A DNA stretch of 64,000 nucleotides from Pampus argenteus. Lineage: Eukaryota; Chordata; Actinopteri; Scombriformes; Stromateidae. This document shows positions 12,498 through 29,438 of the stretch, one piece after another. The stretch's first letter is position 1. Every line of letters begins with the position of its first letter. The notes under the pieces are model-generated. The model ran no database searches. It worked only from the letters and a program-made list of their open reading frames with translations, and was not told the origin of the DNA. The stretch covers positions 9,350,001-9,414,000 of the forward strand of contig CM072863.1 in NCBI GenBank assembly GCA_036937835.1, in the 5' to 3' direction. The translations under genes were made by a program, and so were the position numbers.

Positions 12498-14040
12498 CCT
12501 GCCGAGTATTTTCTGTCACACACTGTAGATGACACTGGAAACGGACAGGCAACTGTCACCCTCACTGCAAATGACGGCTATGGAGAGAAAGACTGTGATA
12601 ATTACTTATTGTGAAGATTTGAGGGCGATCGCTCTTCACCTCATTGTCCTATTGGCTTTTTTCTTTGCTCCTTCTCAATCCACCAATAGTATGCTGTGGA
12701 TAGAAATGCTTGTCTGGTAATTATTGATACCTGAGGGAGTTTGAAGTCACACATGCTTCAGTGGACAAACAGTGCCACGGACCTCTGACTCCTGATGCTT
12801 AAACATGTAACAAAGTTAAACAAAAGTGCACGCCAGAACCTTTGGACAATGTCATTTCCTCAACAGTTTTACTGGTAATACAGAGCTTTACTACATTCAC
12901 CAGCAGATCCATGGGCACTATAGAAGAATGTAAAAATAAATGGACTAAAAAAATTATACTTTCTGGTGTAGTGTAGTGTATGCATATTAAGTTTTAGGTC
13001 ATTTGATAAGATTTCACTTCAGGGACCTCCATCTGAAGAGTTGTTGGTCGTTTGTTCAGAATTTTAAAGTTGTCAACTGTGAGTATCGAGATAATCACAG
13101 AGGAAGTGAAAGCTATGGCCAGAATAGTCAGTCAACTTATAACTCTTAGTCACATGAGGCTCACTTCTCTACTGAATGAAACAGTGAAAATAAAGTATCC
13201 CTGGTTAAGAACCGCTGGTCTACATCTTTTCACACTTCAAAAACACAATAAACTGACAAAATCCTTTCAGAATACAAACTTTTTTGTAATGAGTTAACTA
13301 GTTTGTTTTTTTTAATAGGCATCTAGAAAATATAGCTGTTTCTCCATTCGTTCTGAAGGTTGCGTAACCCTCTGCTAGGTGTTAATGACGCCAACACATT
13401 TGCATGTCATGAGCACAGTATATCATTTTTGCAATGTCAGGACTAGGGAATAGAGTGGGTCTATTCCACCAGAACAGTTTTTATTATAAATGTTTTAACA
13501 ATATTCACTTCAGTCAATCATGTTGTACACAAATGGAACAGTTAAGTTTTGCTGAGGTAAAGGTTTCAAGTCTGGTTATAAATTAGCAGAAGTCCAGCAG
13601 GACAACTGTGAAAACACATTACTGAATATTCAGCACTATAAAAGTTGAGATAATTTTAGTTTCAGTTTATTCCTCGCATATCTGCGAATTTAGTAACATT
13701 ATCAACATAAATGTTGTACAAATCATAATGTAAAACGAAATATACTTCACATAGTATGGAAATGAAACAGTTAGAAGAGAATGTAAATGAAAAATGTCAA
13801 TGTATAAAACCTGCCTTCCATTGTAATCTTAGTTTCGGAGCTTTTTATCTATATCTATGAGAATGTTCCAGTGCCCTGTTCATCAAGAAACAAAGTAAAA
13901 AAATACCCACTTTACTCACCAAGATTGAATGAATTTGTAAATCTTGTTTTGCCTGAACCCAAGGGCAGGATTAAAAAACTTGAACTTCAAGATAGTGATT
14001 TTTTTTTTACATTATATTATTTTATTTTATTTTATTTTAA
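12498..14040. other. Intergenic between uroc1 start and chchd4 3' end
   Basis: No gene was recognised. The first 250 bases are the likely uroc1 promoter; on the gene strand a CCAAT box (ATTGG on the plus strand near 12650) lies about 150 bp upstream of the start codon. The remainder is AT-rich and ends in a TTTTA-type run at 14018-14039. Confidence 0.4.
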
Positions 14041-14063
14041 AAAAAAGTATAAGCCCATTTTAT
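14018..14063 (-). terminator. chchd4 poly(A) signal region with (TTTTA)n run
   Basis: Read on the minus strand, this stretch contains several AATAAA hexamers: one at 14058-14063, 57-62 bp past the chchd4 stop codon, and more inside the TAAAA repeat at 14018-14039. The spacing would give a very short 3' UTR. Position is inferred from hexamers only. Confidence 0.4.
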
Positions 14064-14119
14064 TCATAAATAGATTTTTTTAATAGGCTTGAGGCTAAGA
14101 TTGACATTGAGGCTGATCA

Positions 14120-15793
14120 TTAGCTTTCCACTGAGCTCTCTGTGTTAGGTTGTGTAGTATCAGAGTCTTGCACAGCGGCAGATGATGAGTTTGCATCAGA
14201 CGTTCCTGCAGGAGCAGAGTCTTGCAAGGTCTGCTCTGTTTCAGATGATTTTTCTTCTGGTACCTTGTCATCTTCTTGCGGATAGAGCTCTGGGTAGCGC
14301 TGCATACACTCCTGCATGACCCTGAACTGCTCCATGCATTCAGAGCCCTTCACCTCCTCCTTACTATAGTGGAAACAGGAGAAAGCATCCTTAAATTCAG
14401 TCCCACAGGGACCACTGGCTATCCCACCGAGGCAGGGGCAGTTCCAGTTGATCTCCCCATTAGGAAGAATCAGACCTAGGACAGGATAGAAGGTTTAAGT
14501 TAAAATGCAAAGTAATAAGTACAATTTAAAACTATCAGAGCTAATATTTCTAACTCCTATTGGTAGCTCCTCACCTCCCTCCTCATATGGGTCATTGGGA
14601 TCCTCCTCTACAAGCTCAGCTTTGCTGGGTGTTGCATGATCCTCTTTGGTGACAAAGATTATTCGGTCTTTACCTGTTGTGTAAAATGTAGAAGGACAAT
14701 TCAAAGAAAACATCAGTGACACGCCATCTATCCCAAAAGTTTGTTAAAATGACATCAACATCATCTACTGGATAGCTTAAAGGGTAAAGCTCTATTTTCC
14801 CCATGATTTGTGTCTAAGTGGCTGATGGAGACAAGAAGTTTTGGTATTGGTCCAGTACTGAGTAAGATCGCTTCAGTCGGCAACCACAAATCTGGCTGCA
14901 ATGTGATCCTATGGGGGTGATTACGTACCATCAAAATATGCTGACTAAAAGTGCTTGTTTTTGCCACTGAAAGGCACAGATCGTTAAAATAAGTGTGTGA
15001 CAATGAAATTAAACACAGGAGCTATGTATGTACACATATATACATGTTCAGCCATACGTCTCAATGAATCATGGACTTTAAAACCCTGCACTTAATCAAG
15101 CAAACTCAATTGTGTTATTTAGTGCTGAAATAATTTGCCAGTTAACTGATTAGTCAATAGATAGAGAATAATTGACAATTTTGAACAGCCGAGGTAATTT
15201 ATTAAACAAAACATTTGCTTAACATTTTCCCTTCCAGTTTCTCAGGAGTAAGGATAAATGACTGTTGGATAAAAGAGGAAATTTAAAAACATCTTCTTGG
15301 ATTCTGGAAAATGGGATTTTTTATTTATTTATTTATCATTTTTGCAGATAAACCTATTAATTGAAAACAGATTAGTAGAACTTATAGTAAGTAATATAGT
15401 ACTTATGTAAGAACATGTGAAGTGAAAGTGTGGGTACATTTCTACTTTGAATTTGAACAAGTCTTGTGAATATGACCAGTTATCCACCAATAACATATAA
15501 CTTAACATACTGTGGTGATAAAGAAAACCGTCACTGTGGGCAACACAAACTGAAAGGTTATCATGTTGCTGGTCAAGGTTAAACACTGTCAACTTTTAGC
15601 TAACCCTCCTGCTCACAGATGATGTAACGCTAGCAGATTAATAGTAGTAATTCTCATATTGGTGAAAAGTGTGTTAATACACGTTTATATAGTGGGTTTT
15701 TCATTCACACTTAAATGAACTTATATGTTAGCTTTCCAGACAAGTTAGGAGAGCTAGCGCAACATGGTTACCTTCTTCTCTGACAGAAGTCAT
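14120..15793 (-). CDS. chchd4: MIA40/CHCHD4, mitochondrial intermembrane-space oxidoreductase
   Basis: This protein oxidises incoming cysteine-rich proteins in the mitochondrial intermembrane space, is re-oxidised by ALR/GFER and works with AIFM1. Three exons close in phase: 15772-15793 (22 coding bases), 14575-14673 and 14120-14475. The product is 158 aa (human 142). All signature cysteines are present at the same numbers as in human: redox CPC at 53-55, then the twin CX9C helices C64/C74 and C87/C97. The N-terminus reads MTSVREEGKDRIIFVTKED, close to the human MSYCRQEGKDRIIF. The C-terminus is a longer acidic, Ser/Thr-rich tail beginning YPELYPQEDDKVPEE. The start codon lies in a GC-richer patch (15.75-16.1 kb) that probably includes the promoter. 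There is no classical presequence, as expected for this family. Confidence 0.96.
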
Positions 15794-16435
15794 TTCTTCT
15801 CGCTGGAACAGATAGAAATCCTCCTTTTATTGCAGCTCACCGAGGACAACGAGTCTGACTGACACAAGACACGATTATAATACGTGAAATGTTGCTGGCT
15901 TCAATGGAGCATCAGCAAACGTGCTACCGGTACCGTTGCTGTAGCAGCGGTAGCGACAGGAGAGGAGCGTGCGGCTTTCTTCTTCTTCTTCTCTTCTATT
16001 CCCGGTAGTGTAAAGCTCTTCCGGGGCACATTACTGCCCCTACTGCTCAACCCCGATGATGCCGGTCATTTCCCCCAAATCGTGCTTGTACGTAGTCTTA
16101 AAGTGAGATGAGCACAGAGAAACTTTACTCTTTCAGAAGACGAACTCAACTTAAGTGGAGTAACAAAAAGCAAATCACATTTTGAGTGGAGGGCAGGGGG
16201 TCTTTTATAACTGTTCTTGTAGTTAATAAAATAGCAGTAGTAGAGACATCACAATATGTCAGCCTCGTACAAAGACTGCATAATACTAACACTACAAAGG
16301 AGTAAAGGAGACAAAACCCTTCACTGAACTCCAAACCCTCAGAGGCAATTTGTGCACTTTGATATTAAAGCGGAACATAACAGTAAACAAGTAAAAAAAC
16401 AAATTAGAAGATTTAGCCTTTTTCCACAAAATGTT
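15794..16435. other. chchd4 upstream region and sec61a1 3' flank
   Basis: No coding exon was recognised. The stretch 15.8-16.1 kb is richer in CpG than its surroundings and probably carries the chchd4 promoter. Bases beyond about 16.1 kb are AT-rich and lie past the likely sec61a1 poly(A) site. Confidence 0.35.
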
Positions 16436-16441
16436 TTTATT
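16436..16441 (-). terminator. Candidate sec61a1 poly(A) signal (AATAAA)
   Basis: TTTATT on the plus strand is AATAAA in the sense of sec61a1 and lies about 940 bp beyond its stop codon. Cleavage there would give a roughly 0.95-kb 3' UTR spanning 16.4-17.4 kb. Other hexamers exist, so this is one candidate. Confidence 0.35.
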
Positions 16442-16633
16442 TAGAACATTTTTCTATAAGTTTGTTCTGAAATGCATTTATTTTTACATAATTCAAAAGA
16501 CTTTATCTTACACTGAAGACAAATTTAAAGTTATTCAATGCATGGCCTATGTACAGATAATCGAAATTCATCGGGTGTGAAAAAAAAGTGATAAGGTAAT
16601 ATAAGTATGCTTAGAGCATTTTAGAGCATAATT

Positions 16634-16653
16634 AAAAAAAAAAAAAAAAAAAA
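16634..16653. repeat. Poly(A) tract of 20 bases
   Basis: An uninterrupted run of 20 A on the plus strand inside the presumed sec61a1 3' UTR, where it reads as poly(U) in the transcript. It is not preceded by a recognisable retrogene. Confidence 0.85.
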
Positions 16654-17378
16654 CAACCTTAGGACGTGTGTAACAAGAATGAATGTCACATCAGTTAATA
16701 CTGCAGCTCTCTGGGAATGCCCCAGTGTCCCAAGTCGAGCTCCACATCCTCTTCTTACAAGACTTACAAGATGTTCAGTTTACAGCTATAACACAGGATC
16801 ACAAATCAGGAAAATGACAGTACTTGACTCAGCGTCCGACAGTTCAGCTTCTGGTCCACACTTTCACCTGATTGGCAGGTTAACAGAAAAATAAAATGAA
16901 GCTGAAAAGACTATGTATTTATTAAAATGACACCAAACAGAAGGTCGAGTGTTTCTAAACAGCAGGCAGTTGACCACCATCATCCAAGTTGAGTATGCCT
17001 GCATACTGAAGCGCTCTTGTCAGTCTGAAAAAAAGACCAAACTCCTGCAGGACTTCTTCTTACACAAAGAAAGCCTTTATGTAAGCCTTGGGGTGCTTTA
17101 ATTTTAAGTCAGTTAGAAAATATGATGTACAAGTACAACTGAAATGTTTGTGTTGCTTTGGAAGATATGTGGAGGGAGCAAACAATGTGAATGTCAGCAT
17201 GTACTTCCACCACGTCACAATGCGTCATTTTCAGCTGAGAATCCTGAAGATGACTTGAGAACAGACTCCTCAAACGTCCTGAAACTGGAGCGCTGATGAT
17301 GCAGGGGCTTCACACATAGATGTAAAATAAATGCAAGGTTGGTGATCCTAATAAAAGTTGGTAAGAATGTTGGCTTTT

Positions 17379-21548
<4,170 letters not shown>

Positions 21549-21639
21549 AATGTCCCAACGGTTCACCAAGGTGCTCCTTAACTGAGAAAATCCGCCTGGA
21601 CTCAACCTCACTACTGACTGAAGCTCCGGAGGCGACGCG

Positions 21640-21700
21640 AAGGAGACACAGTAGAGACACGTCACCACTACAGACACTGGAGCCGTCATTTAAAGAGACA
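21640..21700 (-). promoter_or_regulatory. Putative sec61a1 promoter with UPR-like TGACGTG
   Basis: On the gene strand, TGACGTG (plus-strand CACGTCA at 21658-21664) lies about 110 bp upstream of the sec61a1 start codon in a locally CpG-rich stretch. TGACGTG is the core recognised by XBP1/ATF6-type factors, and SEC61A1 is a known unfolded-protein-response target. Whether this is promoter or 5' UTR cannot be told from sequence alone. Confidence 0.3.
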
Positions 21701-22295
21701 GACCGCTCTACGTCTCTCCTCTGTTCCTGAATACTACTACTACTATTAATAATAATAGTTTTGTATTTAAAACATGTACATATTTTTAAGTAATAAAAAA
21801 GGAATAAAAACTTGTGTCTGATATGTTTTTTTTCTTCATAAAAATCTTTTTTTTTAATCTTGTTAAAATCCTTAAAATTACATCTACTACTTTTCTCTCC
21901 TTAAAAGATCCAGAATCTATCTTTGGACTTAAACTGTCTCCTACTTCACTGAAAAGTCTAGTCTTGCACATTAAACGTGTGTAATATTAATATTGGTCTA
22001 GGATTGAATTCAAAACTAGTTGTGATGTCACAAATCATGCTAGCAGGAGAAACTTTACTTTATTTACCAAATTGACATAGACTACTGCAAACCTGTGCTG
22101 CTAGGGTGGTGTTAATGTAACAGATCCAGTTATTACCTGACATGTCCGGTCTCAAGCGGAACATTTAAAACCCGCCGTTCACTTTTGTGGGTCCTTATAA
22201 ATGTGTTTTCTCTGCTGAACTTGGGAGAGGTCAGCTGCACTGTGGTCAGGTTCACCTGCTAGCTTGAACTCATTCTAATTCTCATTTTCTAATAT

Positions 22296-22322
22296 ATGTC
22301 ATAATATTAGATATTATGACAT
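22296..22322. repeat. Perfect inverted repeat, 12-bp arms, 3-base loop
   Basis: ATGTCATAATAT, then TAG, then ATATTATGACAT. The arms are exact reverse complements and end at both sides. It is AT-rich and lies downstream of no recognised gene. It may be a cruciform-prone palindrome or a chance structure. Confidence 0.85.
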
Positions 22323-25009
22323 TGGTTAATGAAAAATGACCGGAAATATGTTGTTGTTTTACACATGTTTTGTCAGAATAAACGGAGGGTTTCTCCAAAG
22401 GGCCTCTTCAACCAAACACAACGCAGATTACACTTAGAAGCAGACACATTAATACAGCATGGAAATGTTGTATGAGATGAGGACTCAATGTTGGCCCAGA
22501 GTTTATTTCAGTTAATCTGGTCCAGCATTTTATGCAACTTTATACATTTACATCTACTAGTATATTCTTTTATCTACTTATCTACAACTTTGACTTTAAG
22601 CAGCCAGTCTACTCTGAGCAGCAGATATTTACTGATCCACCTGCATGTTTCCACCAGAGAGCAGCAGTGGCCTCAAAATAATTTAGCGCTGCTGAAGACA
22701 GTTTAACTCTCTGTAGACTGACTGACTGACTGTCAGTAGAGCTATAGTCACACACACATCTAGGGGCCGCAAATGTGCAATATTCTTTACATTTGTAAAC
22801 ATAATAGTGTTCAGTTATTGTGTTTGAGAGACACTGATTGAACTTCACTGTTAAACTCTGCAAACAATGTCAAACACAAAATTATGTAGTGAGGTAAACA
22901 AATGTTGTTCACATCATAAAGATGCAGAAAAAACAAAACCTTAGAAAAAGTTCAGTATTCAAAATAGTGGACTGCAACATTCATATTACTGAAATCAACT
23001 AGTTTGGGTACAAAGACAGTTTTGTTTGATTTTAAATTATTTAAAAAATATTACACCATTTTCAAGAAGTGTTTTTTTGTTGACAATATCTAATAGTGTG
23101 GTAAAATATTTCTTTTGTTAGTGGCTATAAAACTCAAATGACCTTAAACCTCACAATTACAGTATTTATTGATCTAAAAACCATAAACATTATATATTTT
23201 CTTTGAGATTTATTTAATGGCAGAATCAATGATATGTTTTCTCTGTGGCAGTGTGCAAACAAAAATCAACATGTGAGGCCGTTGGGGTTATATAATAATC
23301 TCTGACTTTGCTGTGACGTGAAGGAATGTTGAATTCCTTAATATTCTTTTATTCCTCTCTCTCTCTTCCCTCTGTGTGTTTCACCCTGTTGCTTTCCAAT
23401 TCACCTTACATCACTCACCACACACAATCCAGTGCAGATAAATATGCGTAAAAGCAGTGCATGCATCATACTGGCACTTTACTGAGACTCATGGATCCTA
23501 AAGTTAGAAGGTAAGAGCAGATGTTGGAGGATTTGTCAAGGCCTTATTCTGATGTTTACAGTGACAAGATATTATTACGTTTGTTGCCATGTCCCACCTC
23601 CCTCGGGTTATGGTTTGTGGAGAGGAAGGGATGGGGTGGGGTGTGTGGAAGCATAAACTCAACAAACTGGAAGTTAAAAAAATCACAAGACTGCCATGAG
23701 ACCAAGCAGTGACTCCCTCATTGCGTAGCTGTGTTATCTTGCTTTTATACTTTTCTATCCACTGCAACACTGATCATTTCATTTCATTACATTGTGGATT
23801 ATTTGCGTTCGGTAATGGCTTAGTTATGACCGGGACTACATTGCTTTAAAGTCTGACCAGCCTCCACTGCTCTGATTATGCAGGTCTTCTCTGTGGCAAA
23901 CAGCAGGTGACTTACAGACAGATATATATCATCATAACTGTCATACATTGCTGTGTATCTGCTGTACTAGAGGTCAGGTTTGGTGGATTTTAACTGATGG
24001 ATTTAATTGTCCCAGTAATCCACTGCAGTGATCCAGCAGACAGAGGAACACTATGTACTCCACCTCATGCTTCGGGTTACATAAATGTCAGATCAAAGAC
24101 CTTGAACTCCTCCCTCATACCTTCTCTCACACAGTGTTAGAGGGTTAATGAGGAACAGCTCTAAATAGCCAGCTTTAAATAACAGCGGTGGATTCTTTTA
24201 TTTCAACAAATATGGATGAAAGGTTTCTCAAAGTTAAACTACTGTTATGAACATTACCCGTGTATCACTTTGTATACAAATCAATAGAATTTTAAGAGCC
24301 AAAAACACAAGACAGCTGCAGTGTAGTTATTGTGTATGTAATATATAAACTTTAGATATCTTTATACTAACAACTTAGATTAAATTAGATTAAATAAATA
24401 AAAAAGATAATTAATAATACCCAAGACTGTTATAGTCATTACTAGCGTGGCTAAAGTGGAGATATAATTATGTCCAAACTGTTTTTGCTTTTGTTGCCCT
24501 GTTAATCTCACTGTAACAGCTATGTTCAGAGCGGCCTCATTGCAACTGCCTTATGTAACATGTTTAAAGGTTCCCTGACATCTGTGCTTTTATCACAACA
24601 TACACATGACTGCTAAATGACCCCAGTGGATGTGTAGTTTCTTGTTTTGACAAAAATGAAATACAAAAACCAACTAAATCAACAGAGGAATACAACTTCA
24701 TCTGAACAGGGTAGAATTAAATGTTTCTAAAATATCTTTTCCTTTAAAAGACAAGCTGCAGCAATTAAAAAGTATCTACTTACGTCTTTGTGCTGCAGAT
24801 AAATGAGACTGTGCAACTCAGCAACTGAGGGCTTTTCATTGAAACATCCTGCCTACACCTCCTCATTATAAGACATCTTTGGGCACTGCAATTATGACAG
24901 GGAAAGATTTTGCTGTCACATGTATGAAGTGGAAAATGTATGTGAGGAAGATTAATGCAGCCATGTTTTAACCAGCACAAAACCAAAACAATCCCAATGA
25001 CAAGGAATG

Positions 25010-25127
<118 letters not shown>

Positions 25128-25880
25128 CTGATTATACATTTCAGCTGTTCATTAATCCTTCAGGGACAAAGGTTTAAGCATTAAGTGCCAGCAGGTTTAA
25201 TAAAGCAGATATAATTGTGCTACAACTGGGCCGAGATGAAATTGGAACAAGCACAGTGTGTTCAGGTTTATGGTGTCGTAAATTCTCTCTGATCAAAGTC
25301 ATTTGACGGTGATTGTGCGTTGCTATCTGATCGATCTGCTGACCAAGGTTCATCTTAACAGGGAGGTTTGCATAATAGGCCGTGAGATCATAGTCTTTGG
25401 ACATATGTTATGTGGTGGTCCTTAGCTGTAGTGGTGTCAATGCCTCTCAAAAACATCTGCTATAGTTGGGACATACAGTATATTTACTGCATATTTATTT
25501 GAGTATTCTTTTCATTTTTAAAGGGATTATAACATTTTTTTTCAGACTGTAAAAACTCACATTTGCTTGCGCTTTTCTGTTCGGATCTGGTTTATTTTAA
25601 GCACACATACTCATACTATACTGCAGGCAGAGTGAGAATCCATGTGCCGTACTGCACATTCAAGTATGTATCACCAGCTATTTTGCTGTTTGTTTTACTG
25701 AGAAGTGACTTCTCCTTTGTAGCAGATGAATGCCTTTTAAAGTCATCCAACTCAGAAGCTCAGGTAGCTGGAATTCACAGACACAATCAGATAAGAATTT
25801 CCATAACCTTTGAACTGTGACGAGTGTCATACCATGTGCGCAGACACTTCACCATGTATGCACTACAGGCCTCCTTGCAT

Positions 25881-25884
<4 letters not shown>

Positions 25885-25957
<73 letters not shown>
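25885..25957. repeat. (CA)n microsatellite, about 36 units
   Basis: A pure CA dinucleotide array of about 73 bp, of the type very common in fish genomes. Apparent Thr-His repeat frames across it are artefacts of the repeat. Confidence 0.97.
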
Positions 25958-25959
<2 letters not shown>

Positions 25960-28301
25960 CTTTACCTCCACGTTTGCTGAAAGAACTGTATATTCATTCA
26001 TTATCATCACTCTTAATCACACTGGCTCTTACATTATAACACACTTTCCATGAGCTATTGAGGTCAGTCAGGCTTTATTTGTTCTTTCACTACATTGCAA
26101 AACTTTGATCCAATAACAGTCAGTCTGGTCAACCTGTCAGTGCAGGACTTTTGTGAAATGCAGCAAGCCTATTTGTCCTGTAAAAACAAAAGGATGCTTT
26201 TAAGCTTCACAGCATGACATTACTTCCATTTTTTTTCTATGCCAGGTGTCTTTTTTTCCAGGTTACATGAATATTTTTACATAAGCAATGATGCCAAACC
26301 ACCCCTGCATTTTGTGGTTCAGCACTGCTAAAAATACTGTGGCTGTTGCCATAGTAATGTATCACTGTTAAAAAGTCAATTCAGTCACCAAGGCAACTGT
26401 TTATGTCCCACACCAGCATACACACTTACATACAATGGAGACAATCACAGATAAACAAGCCCACTTATCTAAAAATGCAATAAGACAAAAAAACAAGCAA
26501 ATCAAGTAGAGAAATTAAGCAATACATGTGGGACTGAACACTGTGTTCTTTCATTACTCAAATCTATTTTTAGCTTTCATTATCAATACCATATGAACAA
26601 ATCTGAGTCTATGCCACACTGGAGCAAAACATATTCATAAATCTGTTTGCAGCAATCCGTCTCATGGCGTGCCTCATGCAGTCTTCTCTCCTAAACGGCC
26701 TGTCTCTGCCTTTAGTTTCCTTTGATGATGTTCACTGCACCAAACCCCCTAACATCCTGGGCATGACAGCAGCTAAGAGATGGAGTGACAAATGGACTTC
26801 ACAAATATCAAAAGAATGTCTTGTTTGTGCAACACATAACTGGATTTCGTGTATAGATACGTGAGTCATCTGTAGGCTCTGAGTCAGTCTGCCCCATTTT
26901 CTTTACTGGGTGCCATTAGTCAGACCTGTGTGTCCTGTATGCTAATGTGGACCAATAGTTCTCATTGTACATACACAGATACAAAGAGAACCTCCAACAC
27001 TACATATACATACACATATATTCAGCAACCACTGTTATCCACCATGAAAAAAAGAAAAGAAAAAATTCTTCAAGAGTTTTGTGCTTCAAAATCCACCCCA
27101 ACCGTTTTACATGTCATACAGAGTTGAAAGCAGGTATCTGCTTCAACACAACCTGGCCTTTAAAAAAGTACTCTCTTACAAATAACCCCACTCTTTCTGT
27201 GAAACAGGTGTGCCAAGTTGCTGAAAAGCAACAGAGCATTCTAGACATAATTTCTACAAGTCTGTTCAGTTCAGTTGTGTTTTCCAGGAATAGAAAACTG
27301 ATAAGACAAAGCTGCTGTTTTTTTGTCAAGGTACAACTCTTACTACAGAGTTCAAGGTGCATATGCTCAACAAGTAGAGGTCATCTGAGGTTACTGCTAT
27401 GGTGCTGGTGGAATGTGCTGGCTAACACCTTGTAATACTTCCTGCTTAGTACTATGCAGCTCTTAGGGACGTTTTTTTTTTTTTCGTCTTTGAAGTGTAT
27501 AATCTGCGGCCGATGCCAGCCAAGCGCAGATCAGTCACCAATGTCGCTGCTGCAAAAATCTCAACTAAACTACTTAATAATGAACTCTGACGCACGCAAA
27601 GTGAGATTTGCAGTGTTTTCATTTACTCTGTCACAAGCATATTTGTGAAACAAACAAAAACACCTAAATGAGGAAAGCCTGTTCTCTTGGCAGAGGCTTT
27701 CGCTCATAATCACATAACTCCTTCATCAGCATCACCTCAGAACCACACGGTTTTGTATTTAATTTTTTAAAATAAACAATCAACCACAGCAATAAAATAA
27801 AAAAAATAAAGTCACCTCTCTCATCTCAAAACAATCACGCACCTTTTAACCCCCTGGCAGTGCTTATAGTCAGTAACTAGTCATTTAGATGCACATCCAC
27901 AGCATTATCTATATACACATATATAAAAACTGAAACATAATTTTGTTTCAAAATACACCTTTGTTTATTTAAGTATCAACTCTGACTGAAAAGATCCTAC
28001 ATTGCTTTTGCAGTGTGTATTGAATGGAAGGGCTGCAATGCATCACTTTGAATCAATTAAATTTACATTAGAAGCTGTTGTCAAGGTGAAGGCCAAGGTG
28101 TCTTTAGTAAAAACAGTGACTCATTGTTTCCAAAGCATTGCCACCTTTTGGTACAGCTGTATTCATAGATCTGGTGCCAGCTTCCTGCTCACATTTCACT
28201 TTCCTTTCTCTGCTTCACTATTTGAAGCAAAGTGAACGCATAATATTCACAAACACACACACTACATACTGCAAATGAACACAAGATAGACAACAGATTT
28301 T

Positions 28302-28338
28302 TTTTTTTTTTTTTTTACCACAAATGAATGCCTTTATT
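28302..28338 (-). terminator. ip6k2 poly(A) signal and A-rich end
   Basis: On the gene strand an AATAAA hexamer (plus TTTATT at 28333-28338) is followed within about 20 bases by a long A run (plus-strand T run at about 28300-28317). This gives ip6k2 a 3' UTR of about 1.1 kb (28.3-29.4 kb). The A run is genomic and could also promote internal priming in cDNA libraries. Confidence 0.55.
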
Positions 28339-29438
28339 TCCAGGACACTTAACACACATACAAGAGGTATCGGCTCTTGCAATAACAAAATAAATCAAAG
28401 TCGGTATCAGAACAAAACATTTAGAGTGGTTATATGGAATGTAGTCGGTTTCCATTTTTTAAAACAATCCTTTCAAATAAATAGTCTCTATATTGTCTTT
28501 GTAGCTAGTGTGTTTTTTTTCCGTTTTTTTTTTTAAATCAATATATTCTTGCAAAAGTTTCAGGAATGAAAAGAGAATCAGACGAAAACAAAGACAGTGA
28601 CAAGACAGGGTTATCATCCCCTTGAAAAATGTCTTTCGTTTGTAGGCAACAAAATACAGGGGAGAACAATTGTTGGGAAAAAGGCAAATCCCTTCTTCTT
28701 TACCTAAATAATCTTGTTCTTCTACCACAAAGTGTAAATCCGCGTGCCACATTGGAGACACAAACCATGTTTGTTGTAAGGGCCTTAAGAAACACCAATA
28801 TAAAAAACAAAATGTCCTTATCAGAAGCTTAAATTGTCACTTGCTACAAGGTTGCTGATCAAGCCAGCCAAGGTCAGCTTGTACAGACGTCTTCCCCACT
28901 AATAATGTGCTGTGCTGTTAGGGACCGGCAGTCCAAACTTCATTAAAAAAGAAAAACCTCATGTCACAGGTAAAGCACCACGTCAGGCTATAGGCTATAA
29001 CTACACTTGAGCTTTAATTATCTCCACCTCACTCTTTCTCTCTCAGAGAGAATTTACAATGAAGAAACATGTCTGTACCAGAGTAGGAGGTGGGGACGAC
29101 AATCCTAGGATGCTACAGGAGTCCCTGTTTAGTTTAGAGACCTCTGTCTCACACAATATTTCTCCTACCATATTTAACAAAGAGAAGGAGCAGTCTCAGA
29201 GAGAAAAAAGTGCAAGTAAGGGCACAGGCAGCCCTGTCCTCTGGCAGGCGAGGGAGAGCGCAGGAACGACCGCACAGACTCTCCCCTGACCCTGAGGTGT
29301 CTGAGGTTCCCTCCGAGCAGAGGAGGGTCAGACCCCCATATAGGCGCGAGGACGATGCACCACGGAGTAGCAGGGTTTTAGCTCAGTGAGCTCTGCCCTA
29401 TGCTTGAAATTCAGACCATGTTGGGCTCCGGTCCAGCC

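Noticed and set aside
25817..26053. Thr-His repeat open frames
   Set aside because: They are pure translation of the CA microsatellite.
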